Of a DNA stretch of 64,000 nt, positions 1 to 11,176 are shown piece by piece. How positions within the stretch are numbered: position 1 is the first letter of the stretch; the number at the start of each line of letters is the position of its first letter. The position numbers and the translations under genes were made by a program. Origin of the DNA: Rodentibacter caecimuris. GTDB taxonomy: Bacteria > Pseudomonadota > Gammaproteobacteria > Enterobacterales > Pasteurellaceae. The notes under the pieces were generated by a model that saw only the letters and a program-made list of their open reading frames with translations, was not told where the DNA came from and did not search any database. The stretch covers positions 1 through 64,000 of the forward strand of contig MLAA01000002.1 of NCBI GenBank assembly GCA_001998905.1, read 5' to 3'.

Positions 1-566
1 TCTTCTTTTTTATTCTTTTTTTTACAAAAACAGTGATTTAAGTGATCATTAACTAAGCCCATAGATTGCATAAAGGCATAGCAGGTGGTTTCACCGACAA
101 AAACAAATCCTAGTTTTTTTAGTGCTTTTGACATTGCTTTGGACGTTTCCGTTTTTACGGGGATAGAGTTCATATCTGGAACATTATTGATAATAGGCTG
201 ATGATTAACAAAAGACCAAATAAAATCACTGAAGTTTTGACCATTTTTCTCCATCTTTAAGTAGGCCTGTGCATTTTTTACAATGGCCTCTAATTTAGCT
301 CTATGTCGAATTAAACTGCTGTTTTGCATTAAGGAATCAATATCAAGTGTGGTCATTTCTGCGATCATTTCAGGATCAAATTGGTAAAATGCTTGGCGGT
401 AGGTTTCTCGCTTTTTTAATATGGTAATCCACGACAATCCTGCTTGCTGCCCTTCCAAACATAATTTTTCAAATAGCTTATGGCTGTTGAACTCTGGTTT
501 ACCCCATTCGTTATCGTGATAGTTAATATAAATATCTAGATTACCGCACCATGCACATCGTATCAT
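1..566 (-). CDS. tag: DNA-3-methyladenine glycosylase I (3' end outside window)
   Basis: Base-excision repair glycosylase that removes 3-methyladenine from alkylated DNA. The start is the ATG at 566, and 188 codons can be read before the window ends without a stop; the E. coli protein has 187 residues, so only the last few codons are missing. The zinc ligands of the Tag family are all present at the expected places: Cys4, His17, His175 and Cys179. Glu38 in the conserved EGQQAGLSW stretch matches the base-recognition residue. It lies 8 bp downstream of aroE in the same direction and is probably the last gene of the long leftward operon that begins at rarD. Confidence 0.95.
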   Translation of the reverse strand, partial: MIRCAWCGNLDIYINYHDNEWGKPEFNSHKLFEKLCLEGQQAGLSWITILKKRETYRQAFYQFDPEMIAEMTTLDIDSLMQNSSLIRHRAKLEAIVKNAQAYLKMEKNGQNFSDFIWSFVNHQPIINNVPDMNSIPVKTETSKAMSKALKKLGFVFVGETTCYAFMQSMGLVNDHLNHCFCKKKNKKE

Positions 567-574
567 TATTACTC

Positions 575-1384
<810 letters not shown>

Positions 1385-1936
1385 TCACCCCTGTCTAATT
1401 AGTTGGTTGGTTAATAAATCTCGAATCTCAGAAGGATTTTTTGCATTACCGATGGGTAAATCCAATATAGGAAAATCTTCTCCGAATTGTGCTCGCACTT
1501 CTACTATTGTTTTACAAGGGGCGAACCCGCTAAGATTGGCGCTAGTAGAAGTCAATGCAAAACCAGCAGCATAACAGAGTGCGGCAACAGCAGGATGTCG
1601 GCTTATTCTAATAGCAATACTACTAAATTGACCAGTTAAAAATACGGGGGCATTCAGATGAGCGGGTACGACAAAAGTTGTTGGTTGAGGATAATGTTTT
1701 TGTAATTGAGAAAAATGCGATTGTGTTAACTGGGTTTGGTCAATAAAAGGTAAGAGAAATTCAATGTCCGGCGCAATTAAAATTAGCCCTTTTTTAATTG
1801 ATCGTTGCTTTAAAATTAATAATTTTTTGACCGCACTTTCCGACATCGGATTACAACCTAATCCGAATACTGCTTCAGTAGGATAAGCTACAACTTGATT
1901 TTGCTTTAATCTTTCAGCGATTTCAGTGATGTTCAT
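1385..1936 (-). CDS. tsaC: Threonylcarbamoyl-AMP synthase TsaC (YrdC/Sua5 family)
   Basis: Makes threonylcarbamoyl-AMP from threonine, bicarbonate and ATP, the first step of the t6A37 modification of ANN-decoding tRNAs. I chose the ATG at 1936, not the upstream in-frame start at 1963, because it gives 183 residues, the usual family length, starting [10 protein letters not shown]. That ATG overlaps the stop of the upstream zinc-ribbon gene (ATGA), so translation is probably coupled. YrdC features are visible: [17 protein letters not shown] near residue 15, a KQR...KKGL stretch and the STSANLSG motif. An uptake signal core lies inside the gene near 1831. Confidence 0.95.
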   Translation of the reverse strand: MNITEIAERLKQNQVVAYPTEAVFGLGCNPMSESAVKKLLILKQRSIKKGLILIAPDIEFLLPFIDQTQLTQSHFSQLQKHYPQPTTFVVPAHLNAPVFLTGQFSSIAIRISRHPAVAALCYAAGFALTSTSANLSGFAPCKTIVEVRAQFGEDFPILDLPIGNAKNPSEIRDLLTNQLIRQG

Positions 1937-2481
1937 TTTTGTCTCTCGAATTGGTGGCGACAACGTTTATTCGCGCATTGAAAACATTGAACAGATTCTG
2001 TTTCTTGTTTCAGTATGCTGACTGTAAAACCACATTGTGGGCATTTCCGGCTATAAGGACACTTTGATAAGGAAAATTTACAATGAGGAAAACGCTCGCA
2101 ACCGTAAAAGGTTCTACCTTGTCGCCCACGGCGGGCTATCAATCTCCCTTTGTGGCAATCAGGGCACTCAATTTCTTCGGTTGTGCTAGGTTGTTCATCC
2201 TGTACGATAAAGTGGCATTCGGGATAACGGCTACAGCCGATAAAGAGACCAAAATGTCCTTGTTTTAATTGCAAGATAGAATGGCACAGAGGACAGTTTT
2301 CATTTAACTCTTTAAGTATTTTCCATTCTATATGTTGCAAAGGGCGTAAATAATTACATTGTGGATAATTTGTACAACCTAAAAACGCCCCTTTTTTACT
2401 TTGTTTAATTTGCAATATGCCACCACATTGCGGGCAGTGTTCTTGTTGTTTGGTGTAGTGAAAAAAACGTTTATTTGTCAT
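1933..2481 (-). CDS. Topoisomerase-type C4 zinc-ribbon protein (YrdD-like)
   Basis: Small DNA-binding type protein of 182 residues made of repeated topoisomerase-I-like C4 zinc ribbons. Three units of CPxC...GC..YP.C form are visible (near residues 16-43, 63-89 and 104-133), with a fourth cysteine-rich unit at the C-terminus. The units resemble the zinc-binding tail of TopA without the catalytic part. Its place directly upstream of tsaC and aroE, overlapping tsaC by 4 nt, matches E. coli yrdD. The precise function is not established; nucleic-acid binding is inferred from the ribbons. Confidence 0.85.
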   Translation of the reverse strand: MTNKRFFHYTKQQEHCPQCGGILQIKQSKKGAFLGCTNYPQCNYLRPLQHIEWKILKELNENCPLCHSILQLKQGHFGLFIGCSRYPECHFIVQDEQPSTTEEIECPDCHKGRLIARRGRQGRTFYGCERFPHCKFSLSKCPYSRKCPQCGFTVSILKQETESVQCFQCANKRCRHQFERQK

Positions 2482-2500
2482 TTCCTAACTAAGCTCAAAT

Positions 2501-4414
2501 TTAGGTGGAAAGTAAAGTTTCCAGCTCTTCTTGGTATTGTAACCAATCCCTTTCAATTTTTTCCAATTGGCGTTTGAGATCAACTTGCTCGACTAAAAGT
2601 GCGGTTAATTTCGGCTTATTTTCTATTTGATATAATTCGCTATTGGCGAGCTGTTTTTCAATGTTACTGAGATGTTCGGAAAATCTTTCCATTTCCTGTT
2701 CTAATTGGATGATTTTCTTTCGAATAGGTGCGCTTTGTTGGCGAAGCTCTGCCTCTTTACGCTTTTGTTCTTTGCGATTTGCCGCGGAATTGTCTGATAC
2801 AACGGTTTCAGTCGGTTGATTTATTTGGGGTTGATTTTGTTCATTCAGCCATTTTTGATAATCCTCCAAATCACCTTTAAATTCATCGACTTGTCCGTTA
2901 TGTACTAAATAAAATTCTTCTACTGTATTACGTAATAAATGACGGTCGTGAGAAACTACTACAAGAGAACCTTCATAGTCTACAAGTGCTTCTGTGAGCG
3001 CCTGACGCATATCTAAATCCAAATGGTTGGTTGGTTCGTCTAGTAGTAATAAATTCGGGCGCTGCCAAACAATGAGAGCTAAAACCAGACGTGCTTTTTC
3101 TCCGCCTGAAAAAGTATCGACAGGTTGCTTGACTTTATCACCATGAAAGGCAAAACCACCTAAATAATTACGTAATTCTTGTTCTGTTTGGTTGGGGGCC
3201 AGATATTGTAAATGCCATAACGCAGATTCTTCTGCGCGTAGGGTATCCAGTTGGTGTTGGGCGAAATATCCTAGCTGAACACCTTTTGCAAGTTGAACCG
3301 TTCCGGAAAGTGCGGTTAATTCTTGGGCTAATAATTTAATGAGAGTAGATTTCCCCGCTCCATTTTTACCAAGTAAACCAATACGAGAACCTGGTACAAG
3401 ATTCAGTTTTATTTTGCTTAGAATTTCCACTGTACTTTCACCTTCACCATAACCGGCTGAGGCTTTTTCAATCATCACAAGAGGATTTGGAAGCGAAAGT
3501 GGCGGACGAAATTCAAAGGTAAATGGATTATCCGCATAGGCAGGGGCAATAAGTTCTAATCGTTCTAGTGCCTTGACTCGACTTTGTGCTTGTTTGGCTT
3601 TGGAAGCTTTTGCTTTAAAACGATTGATATATTTCTGTAAATGGGCAATTTTTTGTTGCTGTTGACGATATAGTGCGGTTTGTTGTGCTAATTTGGTTGC
3701 ACGTTGAATTTCAAAAGCAGAATAATCTCCGGTGTATTCATGCAGTTTTTGGTTCTCAATATGCAAGATTCGATTAACGATAGGGTCGAGGAAATCCCGA
3801 TCATGGGAAATCAGAATTAGCGTCCCTTGATATAGTGATAGCCAACGCTCTAACCAAATAACCGCATCTAAATCTAAGTGGTTAGTAGGTTCATCCAGCA
3901 ATAATAAATCGGAAGGGCAGAGCAAAGCTTGTGCCAAGTTTAGCCGCATTCGCCAACCACCGGAAAAAGATTTGACGGGTAAACCGATTTCCGACTGGGA
4001 GAAGCCTAAACCATTTAATAGTGCTGCTGCACGAGATTGAATTGTCCAAGCATCGAGTGCATCAAGTTTAGCATGAATATGAGCTATTGCATTACCGTCG
4101 TTTTGTTTATTTGCATCTGCTAGCTGCTGTTGTAACAGAAAATATTCCCGATCGCCTTGAATCACATAATCTAATGCTGAAATATCTAATGCTGGTGTTT
4201 CTTGATTAACCCAAGAAATAGCCCAATCTAAAGGATAGCTGATGTTACCGATTTCCGGGCTAATTTCTTTTTTGAGTAGTGCAAATAAAGAGGATTTTCC
4301 ACAGCCGTTTTTACCGACTAAACCGACTCTTTGTTTGGGATTTATCGTCGCGGTTGCGCCAACAAGTAATTCGGTATCACCGCGCTTTAGTGTCAAATTA
4401 TTAAATAAAATCAT
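2501..4414 (-). CDS. yheS: ABC-F family ATPase YheS
   Basis: Cytosolic ABC-F protein with two tandem ATPase domains and no membrane segments. The family binds at the ribosomal E site and affects elongation, and YheS has been linked to relief of nascent-chain stalling. Walker A motifs read GKNGCGKSS (near residue 35) and GKNGAGKST (near 350), signatures SGGWRM and SGGEKAR, and Walker B LLLLDEPT twice. The linker rich in basic and Gln residues and the coiled C-terminal tail are typical. I start it at the ATG at 4414, giving 637 residues as in E. coli; an upstream in-frame TTG at 4435 has no better ribosome site. It lies between glpE and the zinc-ribbon gene. Confidence 0.93.
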   Translation of the reverse strand: MILFNNLTLKRGDTELLVGATATINPKQRVGLVGKNGCGKSSLFALLKKEISPEIGNISYPLDWAISWVNQETPALDISALDYVIQGDREYFLLQQQLADANKQNDGNAIAHIHAKLDALDAWTIQSRAAALLNGLGFSQSEIGLPVKSFSGGWRMRLNLAQALLCPSDLLLLDEPTNHLDLDAVIWLERWLSLYQGTLILISHDRDFLDPIVNRILHIENQKLHEYTGDYSAFEIQRATKLAQQTALYRQQQQKIAHLQKYINRFKAKASKAKQAQSRVKALERLELIAPAYADNPFTFEFRPPLSLPNPLVMIEKASAGYGEGESTVEILSKIKLNLVPGSRIGLLGKNGAGKSTLIKLLAQELTALSGTVQLAKGVQLGYFAQHQLDTLRAEESALWHLQYLAPNQTEQELRNYLGGFAFHGDKVKQPVDTFSGGEKARLVLALIVWQRPNLLLLDEPTNHLDLDMRQALTEALVDYEGSLVVVSHDRHLLRNTVEEFYLVHNGQVDEFKGDLEDYQKWLNEQNQPQINQPTETVVSDNSAANRKEQKRKEAELRQQSAPIRKKIIQLEQEMERFSEHLSNIEKQLANSELYQIENKPKLTALLVEQVDLKRQLEKIERDWLQYQEELETLLST

Positions 4415-4438
4415 GTTATAGTTGTTAAAATACAAAAA

Positions 4439-4765
4439 TTAGGATTGCTCATAGGCGGTCTCAAGCGGAAGAGACGATTTTTCCCAAGCTTCAAATCCGC
4501 CGATAAGGCTATATAAGTTGTCGTATCCTTGTTCGGATAAAAACGTTGCGACATTACGGCTACTTATTCCATGATAGCAACTGACAATAATTGGCGTATC
4601 GTAATCAACTTGTTGCTCAAATTGCAAAAAGCTTTGATTGGTTAAATGGAATGCGCCTTTAGCGTGCGAGTAGTGGAAGCGTTGATCATCACGAATATCA
4701 GCAAGAATGGCGCCTTGCTGCATTAATATCCACGCTTGTTCAGCAGTAATTTCTTTAAACGGCAT
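4439..4765 (-). CDS. glpE: Thiosulfate sulfurtransferase GlpE (single-domain rhodanese)
   Basis: Cytoplasmic rhodanese that moves sulfane sulfur from thiosulfate to an acceptor such as cyanide or thioredoxin. It has 108 residues, one rhodanese domain, and the active-site loop CYHGISS, whose Cys carries the persulfide and which closely matches the CYHGxSS loop of GlpE proteins. Its start overlaps the end of rarD by 11 nt, so the two are co-transcribed. A second, three-domain rhodanese and a TusA lie elsewhere in the window. Confidence 0.92.
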   Translation of the reverse strand: MPFKEITAEQAWILMQQGAILADIRDDQRFHYSHAKGAFHLTNQSFLQFEQQVDYDTPIIVSCYHGISSRNVATFLSEQGYDNLYSLIGGFEAWEKSSLPLETAYEQS

Positions 4766-5636
4766 GCTTTTTCCTTTTTATCTTTAATACGCTATCAGTA
4801 ATGATGAATATCATTGCAATAATTAAGCAAAAAAATAACGGGTAGCTTTCGGAATCCATTTTTTCTCCGATAAGCAGTGAGATACCAAACATTAAAATTG
4901 GTTCTACATAACCGAGTAAGCCAAGTAAATTCATTGGCAAAAAATTACTGGCGGCGATATAAGCATTTAATGCAATTCCGCTCAATAATCCTAAGATGAA
5001 TAGTAGCCCTAAAATATGAGGGTTACTTTGTTGAATTTGCGGGATATCTACTTGCCAAGCAAAGTAGATACAAATTGGTAATAATGATGACATTTCTAGG
5101 AAAAATGCACCAAGATCGGTAAATTTAAATGCTTTTCGCAAACTAAAATAAAATGTATAGCCAAAGCTTATTGCAATAGCTTCCCATGAGATTTCACCTT
5201 TAATCAAGATAGTGGAACATACGCCGATTGTAGCAATAATAACCGCGATAAATTTAAGACGAGAAATCTTCTCTTTAAAAATAAAACGGGCAGCGGCGAC
5301 CATTACAATAGGTAATAATAAATAGCCGAAAGATACGCTTAATGCACTGCCATTGTTGGGGGCCCATAAGAACAGCCACATTTGGAACCCCATCATCGCA
5401 CCATTAATTAGAAAGATTAAGCTCAAGTGCGGTTGGTTTTGAATCCGTTTCAGATGCTGAACTAAGGCAAGTCGCTGTTTAAAAACCACGACAGCAAGGG
5501 CAACGAAAGGCAGAGTAAAAATAATACGATAACCAAAAATATCCGTTCCTTTTAGCGGCATTAATAATGTAGAAAAATAGTATAAATAGCCGAATAGGAA
5601 TGAAGCAAGTAACGAAAAAGTAATCCCTTTTAGCAT
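4755..5636 (-). CDS. rarD: EamA-type membrane transporter RarD
   Basis: Inner-membrane protein of the drug/metabolite transporter superfamily. At 293 residues it shows about ten hydrophobic segments arranged as two EamA halves. RarD proteins were named from chloramphenicol sensitivity, but their natural substrate is unknown. It overlaps glpE and is probably the first gene of the leftward operon running through yheS, tsaC, aroE and tag. The name rests on overall similarity and the rarD-glpE pairing I know from H. influenzae. Confidence 0.85.
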   Translation of the reverse strand: MLKGITFSLLASFLFGYLYYFSTLLMPLKGTDIFGYRIIFTLPFVALAVVVFKQRLALVQHLKRIQNQPHLSLIFLINGAMMGFQMWLFLWAPNNGSALSVSFGYLLLPIVMVAAARFIFKEKISRLKFIAVIIATIGVCSTILIKGEISWEAIAISFGYTFYFSLRKAFKFTDLGAFFLEMSSLLPICIYFAWQVDIPQIQQSNPHILGLLFILGLLSGIALNAYIAASNFLPMNLLGLLGYVEPILMFGISLLIGEKMDSESYPLFFCLIIAMIFIITDSVLKIKRKKHAV

Positions 5637-5755
5637 AGTCGTTCCGAAATTTTGATAGAATTTCCTCTGAGCAAATTTTTATCCTCAGAGGGTGAAATTA
5701 TTGGGCTGCACGATTTATTCGATTCTCACGACTTATAACTTATTGGAAGAATTAA

Positions 5756-6592
5756 TTAAAGCGTATAAGGCAAGGGATATCGTTTTAGACCAACATCTGT
5801 TTCAGGTAGATAGAATTCGTCAATTTCAGAAAGTTCGCTATTCATTACTGCCTGAAGCCATAACGAGTCTCTAATATTGACTGCATTCACTACAACCCCG
5901 GTTTTACGCTTGTTTTCACCTAAGCGTATTTCAAGCTCTGATCCGATTTCCGGCGTGATATCAGTTTTTCCATACAAAATAAACATCGCTCGTTTATTGG
6001 CTCCACGATATTTTGCACGAGCAACGGTTTCTTGCCCGATATAGCAACCTTTGGAAAAGGAAATTGCTTGACCGAGCGCTTGTAAATTCATTGCTTGCGG
6101 AATAAATTCACATTGCGTTTGGGGATAAAGTTGTGGCAGACCAGCTTGAATATTGGCATATTCCCATTCTTCCAGACTACCATTAAAATTAATTAAAGCA
6201 GGATGTTTGTTTAATAAGATAGTTCGCCCGTCTGGCAAAGTAATAGAAAAATCAGGCTGGATTCGACCGCACTTTTCACCAATTATACCTACAATTTGCC
6301 AATCTATAGATTGGAAAATAACTTTAGAGAATACCGCATACTTTTTTAAGGCATCCAATGCGGCTGGCAATAAAGCGGATCGAATTAAAATGAGAAATTG
6401 TTGAGGTTCAAGACGTATCAGTTGGAAAATAGAAGTCATTTTTCCTTTTGGATCGCAATGTGCGGTTAAAGTACTCGAACCTTCCGCCAGTAAATTTACA
6501 TCACAAGTGAGCTGCCCTTGTAAAAAGGTGCTTGCGTCATCACCACTCACTTGGATTAATTGGTAATCGGTTAAATCAATAAATTGCGTCAT
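5756..6592 (-). CDS. ygfZ: Folate-binding Fe-S/tRNA-modification protein YgfZ
   Basis: Tetrahydrofolate-binding protein of the GcvT-like fold that supports maturation or repair of certain Fe-S enzymes, including the tRNA methylthiolase MiaB. At 278 residues it is slightly shorter than E. coli YgfZ. The diagnostic motif KGCYIGQET lies at residues 181-189 and contains the single essential Cys. It starts 8 bp after the end of yicC and is read with it. The region between its end and rarD (5637-5755) shows no gene. Confidence 0.94.
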   Translation of the reverse strand: MTQFIDLTDYQLIQVSGDDASTFLQGQLTCDVNLLAEGSSTLTAHCDPKGKMTSIFQLIRLEPQQFLILIRSALLPAALDALKKYAVFSKVIFQSIDWQIVGIIGEKCGRIQPDFSITLPDGRTILLNKHPALINFNGSLEEWEYANIQAGLPQLYPQTQCEFIPQAMNLQALGQAISFSKGCYIGQETVARAKYRGANKRAMFILYGKTDITPEIGSELEIRLGENKRKTGVVVNAVNIRDSLWLQAVMNSELSEIDEFYLPETDVGLKRYPLPYTL

Positions 6593-6600
6593 CGGGTATC

Positions 6601-7461
6601 CTATTCTAAATTTTGAATTTGTTCTCGCATTTGTTCGATGAGGACTTTTAGCTCTACTGCGGATGCTGTGATGTCCGCATCAATAGATTTAGAGGCTAAC
6701 GTATTGGATTCTCGGTTTAATTCTTGCATCATAAAATCCAATTTACGTCCGACAGCTCCGCCTTTTGCTAAAATGTTATGTGTCTCTTTAACGTGCATTT
6801 GTAAGCGATCTAGCTCTTCTGCCACATCAAGGCGTTGTGCCAATAACACCATTTCTTGTTCTAAACGTTGAGGTTCAAATTGAACATTAACTTCTTCGAA
6901 ACGTTGTAAGAGCCGCTCGCGTTGCCATTGTAAAATCGTTGGCATTTTTGACCGCACTTTTTCTGCTTCAAGATTAATATTATTTAGACGTTGTTTAATG
7001 AGCTCTTGTAATTTCTCTCCTTCGCGAGCTCGCATTGCAAGAAATTCCGCTAGTAATTGTTCGAATCCCTCAAGAAGATCTTGGTTAATAATGTCAACAT
7101 CCAATTCTGGTATTTCCACGACACCGGGGTAGCGCAAAATATCCGCCGGATTAATTTCTCCACCAGATAGTTGCTGAATCCATTGTAAGGATTGTATGAC
7201 TTGAGTTGCAAATTCTTTGTTGATATGCAAAGTGGTGGCCGTTTGTTTTTGAGTTTCAATGCGCAATGAACATTCAATTTTGCCTCGTGCCAGCTGTTGG
7301 CGTAATTTCTCTCGTAATGTATTTTCTAAACCGCGAAATTGTTCTGGTAGGCGAAAGAAGGTTTCCAAATAGCGTTGATTAACCGAGCGAATTTCCCATA
7401 CGGCATTACCCCATATTTTTTTTATTTCAATACGAGCAAATGCAGTCATACTGTAAATCAT
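6601..7461 (-). CDS. yicC: YicC family endoribonuclease-like protein
   Basis: Conserved 286-residue protein of the YicC family. E. coli YicC has been described as an endoribonuclease that promotes decay of the small RNA RyhB. The N-terminus MTAFARIEI (after an initial MIYS) and the conserved central and C-terminal segments (for example EELDRLQMHV and GRKLDFMMQELNRE) are typical of the family, with much predicted helix. It lies 8 bp upstream of ygfZ in the same orientation. An uptake signal core lies inside the gene near 6951. Confidence 0.9.
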   Translation of the reverse strand: MIYSMTAFARIEIKKIWGNAVWEIRSVNQRYLETFFRLPEQFRGLENTLREKLRQQLARGKIECSLRIETQKQTATTLHINKEFATQVIQSLQWIQQLSGGEINPADILRYPGVVEIPELDVDIINQDLLEGFEQLLAEFLAMRAREGEKLQELIKQRLNNINLEAEKVRSKMPTILQWQRERLLQRFEEVNVQFEPQRLEQEMVLLAQRLDVAEELDRLQMHVKETHNILAKGGAVGRKLDFMMQELNRESNTLASKSIDADITASAVELKVLIEQMREQIQNLE

Positions 7462-7572
7462 AAAAGATCCTTTTATTGATATAAATTATGGATCATTTTA
7501 CTGACAAAGCAAGAAAAAAGCACGATTAAAATTAGTAGTTTAAATTCAGCTTAAAACGCTGCTTTTGATAGA

Positions 7573-7615
7573 AAAATAAACCGCACTTTTTAGCACTAAA
7601 ATTGCGGTTTATTTT
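7573..7615 (-). terminator. uvrA terminator built on an uptake-signal hairpin
   Basis: A 13-bp inverted repeat (7573-7585 with 7603-7615) and T-rich flanks lie just after the uvrA stop. One arm with its loop contains the uptake signal core AAGTGCGGT on the minus strand, so the terminator doubles as a DNA uptake site, a common arrangement in Pasteurellaceae. Confidence 0.8.
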
Positions 7616-7630
7616 AACAAGACTTTTACT

Positions 7631-10462
7631 TTAACGATTTACTAAAATTGGTTTTAAGAACCTTGCAGTATGTGAGCCAGCAATTTGAGAAACCTCTTCT
7701 GGCGTACCTGTTGCTATAATTTGTCCACCACCACTACCGCCTTCCGGTCCAAGATCGACAATCCAATCGGCAGTTTTAATGACATCTAAATTATGTTCGA
7801 TAACGACGATAGTATTTCCTTGATCCCGTAATCGATGCAATACTTCTAACAATTGTTTTATATCGGCAAAATGTAAACCGGTTGTTGGTTCATCAAGAAT
7901 ATAAAGAGTTTTTCCGGTATCTCGTTTAGATAGTTCCGTTGCAAGTTTGACTCGCTGCGCCTCACCACCGGACAGCGTCGTAGATGATTGTCCCAAACGA
8001 ATATAAGAGAGTCCGACATCTATCAGCGTTTGGAGTTTGCGAGCTATCATTGGTATCGCATCGAAAAATTCTCTCGCTTCTTCTACGGTCATATCCAAAA
8101 CTTGATGAATCGTTTTTCCTTTATAGCGGATTTCCAATGTTTCCCGGTTGTAACGTTTCCCTTTACATTGATCGCAAGGCACATATACATCGGGTAAAAA
8201 ATGCATTTCTACTTTAATCACGCCATCCCCTTGGCAGGCTTCGCAGCGACCGCCACGGACATTGAAACTGAATCTTCCCGGATTATAGCCTCTGGCACGA
8301 GACTCCGGTACGCCAGCAAATAGTTCTCGAATCGGTGTAAATAAGCCGGTATAAGTTGCCGGATTTGAGCGAGGAGTACGTCCGATAGGACTTTGGTTGA
8401 TATCAATTACTTTATCGAAGAATTCTAATCCCTCAATGGATTTATAAGGGGCATAGTCGGTTTTTTCCGCTCGATTTAAGGCATTTTGTGCCAGTGGAAA
8501 GAGGGTATCGTTGATAAGTGTCGATTTTCCTGAACCGGAGACGCCAGTGATACAGGTAAATAACCCGACTGGAATACTTAAATTGACGTTTTTCAAGTTA
8601 TTTCCCGATGCGCCTTTTAATTTTAGTAATTTATTTTTATCAAGTGCGGTTCGTTTTTGCGGAATTTCAATTTTTTCGATACCTGATAGGAATTTACCGG
8701 TAATTGAATTTTTGTTTTTCATAATAGCGGTAGCATTGCCTTGTGCAATCACTTGTCCTCCATGTACACCGGCTCCCGGTCCGATATCAATAATATGATC
8801 TGCCGCACGAATAGCATCTTCGTCGTGTTCGACTACAATCACGGTGTTACCTAGGTTACGCAGATGAATTAAAGTACCGAGTAAGCGCTCATTATCCCGC
8901 TGATGTAAACCGATAGAGGGTTCGTCTAAGACATACATGACACCGACTAGACCTGCACCGATTTGACTTGCTAGGCGTATTCGCTGTGCCTCCCCGCCTG
9001 ATAGCGTTTCTGCGGAACGAGATAGGGACAGGTAATCTAATCCTACATTGACGAGAAATTGTAAGCGTTCACGAATTTCTTTCAGAATTTTTTCAGCAAT
9101 TTGGGCTTTTTGACCGGTTAGTTCGAAATCGGCGAAAAAACTCAATGTTTCTCCGATACTTTTTTCTGATATTTCTGGTAGATTAGTTTTTCCGATATAA
9201 ACGTGGCGGGCCTCTGGACGTAAGCGAGAACCGCAACAATCGACACAAGAACGATTACTGATATTTTTTGCCAATTCTTCCCGTACGGACATTGATTCCG
9301 TTTCTTTATAGCGGCGAGCCATATTGTTTAAAATTCCTTCAAAAGGATGTTTGCGGATAACGACATCACCGCGATCATTCATATATTGAAATTCAATTTC
9401 CTCTTTTCCGGAACCATTCATAATGATATTTCGTATTTTTTTTGGTAGCTCTTCATAAGGTGTTTCTATATCAAATCCGTAGTGTGCAGTAAGAGAGGTA
9501 AGCATTTGGTAATAGTAGAAATTGCGGCGATCCCAACCTTTTACTGCTCCGCCAGCTAAAGAGATACTTGGATTTTGTACGACGCGATCTTCATCAAAAT
9601 ACTGTTGTACGCCTAATCCGTCGCAAGTCGGGCAAGCTCCGGCAGGGTTATTAAAAGAGAATAAGCGAGGCTCCAATTCTGGCACGGAATAGCCACAATG
9701 CGGGCAAGCGAAATTAGCGGAGAAAATTAACTCTTCTGTTTGCGGATTATCCATATCTGCGATGACGGCCGTACCGCCAGAAAGTTCTAGAGCCGTTTCA
9801 AAAGACTCGGCTAAACGTGATCCTAAATCAGACCGCACTTTAAAACGATCGACGACCACTTCAATAGTATGTTTTTTTTGTAGTTCTAATTTAGGCGGAT
9901 CGGATAAGTCGCAAATTTCACCGTCAATGCGAGCTCGGATATAGCCTTGAGCAGCGATATTTTCAAGAATTTTGATATGTTCGCCTTTCCTATTACGGAT
10001 AATAGGTGCTAATAACATCATCCGCTTATCTTCCTGTAGACTCAGGACCTTATCGACCATTTGGCTAATAGTTTGAGCGGTAAGAGGTACATCGTGATTA
10101 GGACAACGGGGTTCGCCTACGCGCGCAAATAATAAGCGTAAATAGTCATGAATTTCGGTGATAGTTCCCACTGTAGAGCGAGGGTTATGTGAGGTCGATT
10201 TTTGTTCAATTGAGATTGCTGGCGATAGACCTTCAATTGAATCAACATCCGGTTTTTCCATTAAAGATAAAAATTGTCGAGCATAGGCGGAAAGTGATTC
10301 GACATAGCGTCGCTGTCCTTCCGCATATAGCGTATCGAATGCAAGGGATGATTTGCCTGAACCGGATAAGCCTGTAATGACGATTAATTTATCACGAGGA
10401 ATGGTGAGATCTATATTTTTTAGATTATGGGTCCTTGCCCCACGAATGTCGATGGTATCCAT
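7631..10462 (-). CDS. uvrA: Excinuclease ABC subunit A
   Basis: Damage-recognition ATPase of nucleotide-excision repair; it works as a dimer with UvrB. It has 943 residues, the normal length. Two ABC-type ATPase modules are visible, with Walker [10 protein letters not shown] near residue 31 and GVSGSGKST near residue 640, signatures [10 protein letters not shown] and [10 protein letters not shown], and Walker B motifs VLDEPS and ILDEPT. Zinc-binding cysteine sets read CPHC...CPTC (near residue 253) and CEAC...CDQC (near 738). It is divergent from ssb, and a LexA-type box lies between them, so SOS induction is likely as in E. coli. Confidence 0.98.
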   Translation of the reverse strand: MDTIDIRGARTHNLKNIDLTIPRDKLIVITGLSGSGKSSLAFDTLYAEGQRRYVESLSAYARQFLSLMEKPDVDSIEGLSPAISIEQKSTSHNPRSTVGTITEIHDYLRLLFARVGEPRCPNHDVPLTAQTISQMVDKVLSLQEDKRMMLLAPIIRNRKGEHIKILENIAAQGYIRARIDGEICDLSDPPKLELQKKHTIEVVVDRFKVRSDLGSRLAESFETALELSGGTAVIADMDNPQTEELIFSANFACPHCGYSVPELEPRLFSFNNPAGACPTCDGLGVQQYFDEDRVVQNPSISLAGGAVKGWDRRNFYYYQMLTSLTAHYGFDIETPYEELPKKIRNIIMNGSGKEEIEFQYMNDRGDVVIRKHPFEGILNNMARRYKETESMSVREELAKNISNRSCVDCCGSRLRPEARHVYIGKTNLPEISEKSIGETLSFFADFELTGQKAQIAEKILKEIRERLQFLVNVGLDYLSLSRSAETLSGGEAQRIRLASQIGAGLVGVMYVLDEPSIGLHQRDNERLLGTLIHLRNLGNTVIVVEHDEDAIRAADHIIDIGPGAGVHGGQVIAQGNATAIMKNKNSITGKFLSGIEKIEIPQKRTALDKNKLLKLKGASGNNLKNVNLSIPVGLFTCITGVSGSGKSTLINDTLFPLAQNALNRAEKTDYAPYKSIEGLEFFDKVIDINQSPIGRTPRSNPATYTGLFTPIRELFAGVPESRARGYNPGRFSFNVRGGRCEACQGDGVIKVEMHFLPDVYVPCDQCKGKRYNRETLEIRYKGKTIHQVLDMTVEEAREFFDAIPMIARKLQTLIDVGLSYIRLGQSSTTLSGGEAQRVKLATELSKRDTGKTLYILDEPTTGLHFADIKQLLEVLHRLRDQGNTIVVIEHNLDVIKTADWIVDLGPEGGSGGGQIIATGTPEEVSQIAGSHTARFLKPILVNR

Positions 10463-10521
10463 AGTTGATTTTTTCGATTAGAACTTCAGAAAAACTTGCG
10501 ATCATTATCGCATATTTGAAC

Positions 10522-10541
10522 ATCTGTGCAAATATCCAGTT
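10522..10541. promoter_or_regulatory. Putative LexA (SOS) box between uvrA and ssb
   Basis: The sequence CTGT at 10524-10527 and CCAG at 10536-10539 are separated by 8 bp, which matches the CTGT-N8-ACAG consensus with one mismatch. The E. coli uvrA-ssb divergent region also holds a LexA site, which supports the call. Confidence 0.7.
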
Positions 10542-10620
10542 AAATTTTATAGATCTTTATGTTATTTTCAGGCAAAATAACCAATATTTTGACTTCAAAT
10601 TTTTAGAAAAAGAGGATTAT

Positions 10621-11094
10621 ATGGCAGGCGTAAATAAAGTCATTATTGTTGGTAACTTAGGGAATAATCCGGAAGTCCGCACAATGCCGAATGGCGATGC
10701 CGTCGCTAATATCAGTGTAGCGACTAGTGAAAGTTGGACGGATCGCAATACAAATGAACGCAGAGAAATTACTGAATGGCATCGTATCGTATTTTATCGT
10801 CGTCAAGCTGAAATTGTAGGTGAATATTTGCGTAAGGGTTCAAAAGTTTATGTTGAAGGTCGTTTACGCACTCGCAAATGGCAAGATCAAAACGGGCAAG
10901 ATCGTTATACAACGGAAATTCAAGGCGATGTACTGCAAATGTTAGACAGTCGGGGTGAGCGCGATAGTGGTGGTTATGTTCCAAATGAACCTACTTATAC
11001 AGCGCCAGCTACACCAAAACCAACGCCGAAACCAGTAGCGCCACAAGAGCAAATCATGGATGATCCATTTGGTGATGATCAAATTCCGTTCTGA
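10621..11094 (+). CDS. ssb: Single-stranded DNA-binding protein
   Basis: Binds single-stranded DNA as a tetramer in replication, recombination and repair. I start it at the ATG at 10621, behind an AGAGGA ribosome site, giving 157 residues; the longer in-frame reading from 10465 runs through the promoter. The N-terminal OB fold covers about residues 1-110 ([14 protein letters not shown], then [13 protein letters not shown]), followed by a Pro-rich linker and the acidic tip [10 protein letters not shown] that recruits partner proteins. Divergent from uvrA. Confidence 0.97.
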   Translation: MAGVNKVIIVGNLGNNPEVRTMPNGDAVANISVATSESWTDRNTNERREITEWHRIVFYRRQAEIVGEYLRKGSKVYVEGRLRTRKWQDQNGQDRYTTEIQGDVLQMLDSRGERDSGGYVPNEPTYTAPATPKPTPKPVAPQEQIMDDPFGDDQIPF

Positions 11095-11132
11095 GTTACA
11101 TATAAATTAAAAGTGTAAAATATAAGTCTTAA
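11092..11132. repeat. Direct repeat copy 1 (ssb downstream sequence)
   Basis: Forty-one bases identical to 14661-14701, starting in the ssb stop region. Weaker similarity continues on both sides (CCGTT just upstream and a terminator hairpin just downstream in both copies). The two copies bracket the rhs/effector insert. Confidence 0.85.
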
Positions 11133-11140
11133 TATTCAAA

Positions 11141-11173
11141 ATAATCCTTTTACATAAAGGATTATCTTTTTTT
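11141..11173 (+). terminator. ssb terminator
   Basis: A 10-bp perfect stem (11141-11150 with 11156-11165), loop TACAT, followed by a run of seven T. A degenerate version of the same hairpin follows the second copy of the direct repeat at 14708-14742. Confidence 0.85.
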
Positions 11174-11176
11174 ACA

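Noticed and set aside
5692..5874. Small plus-strand reading frame beside ygfZ
   Set aside because: It overlaps the end of ygfZ on the opposite strand, with no ribosome site and no protein-like pattern.
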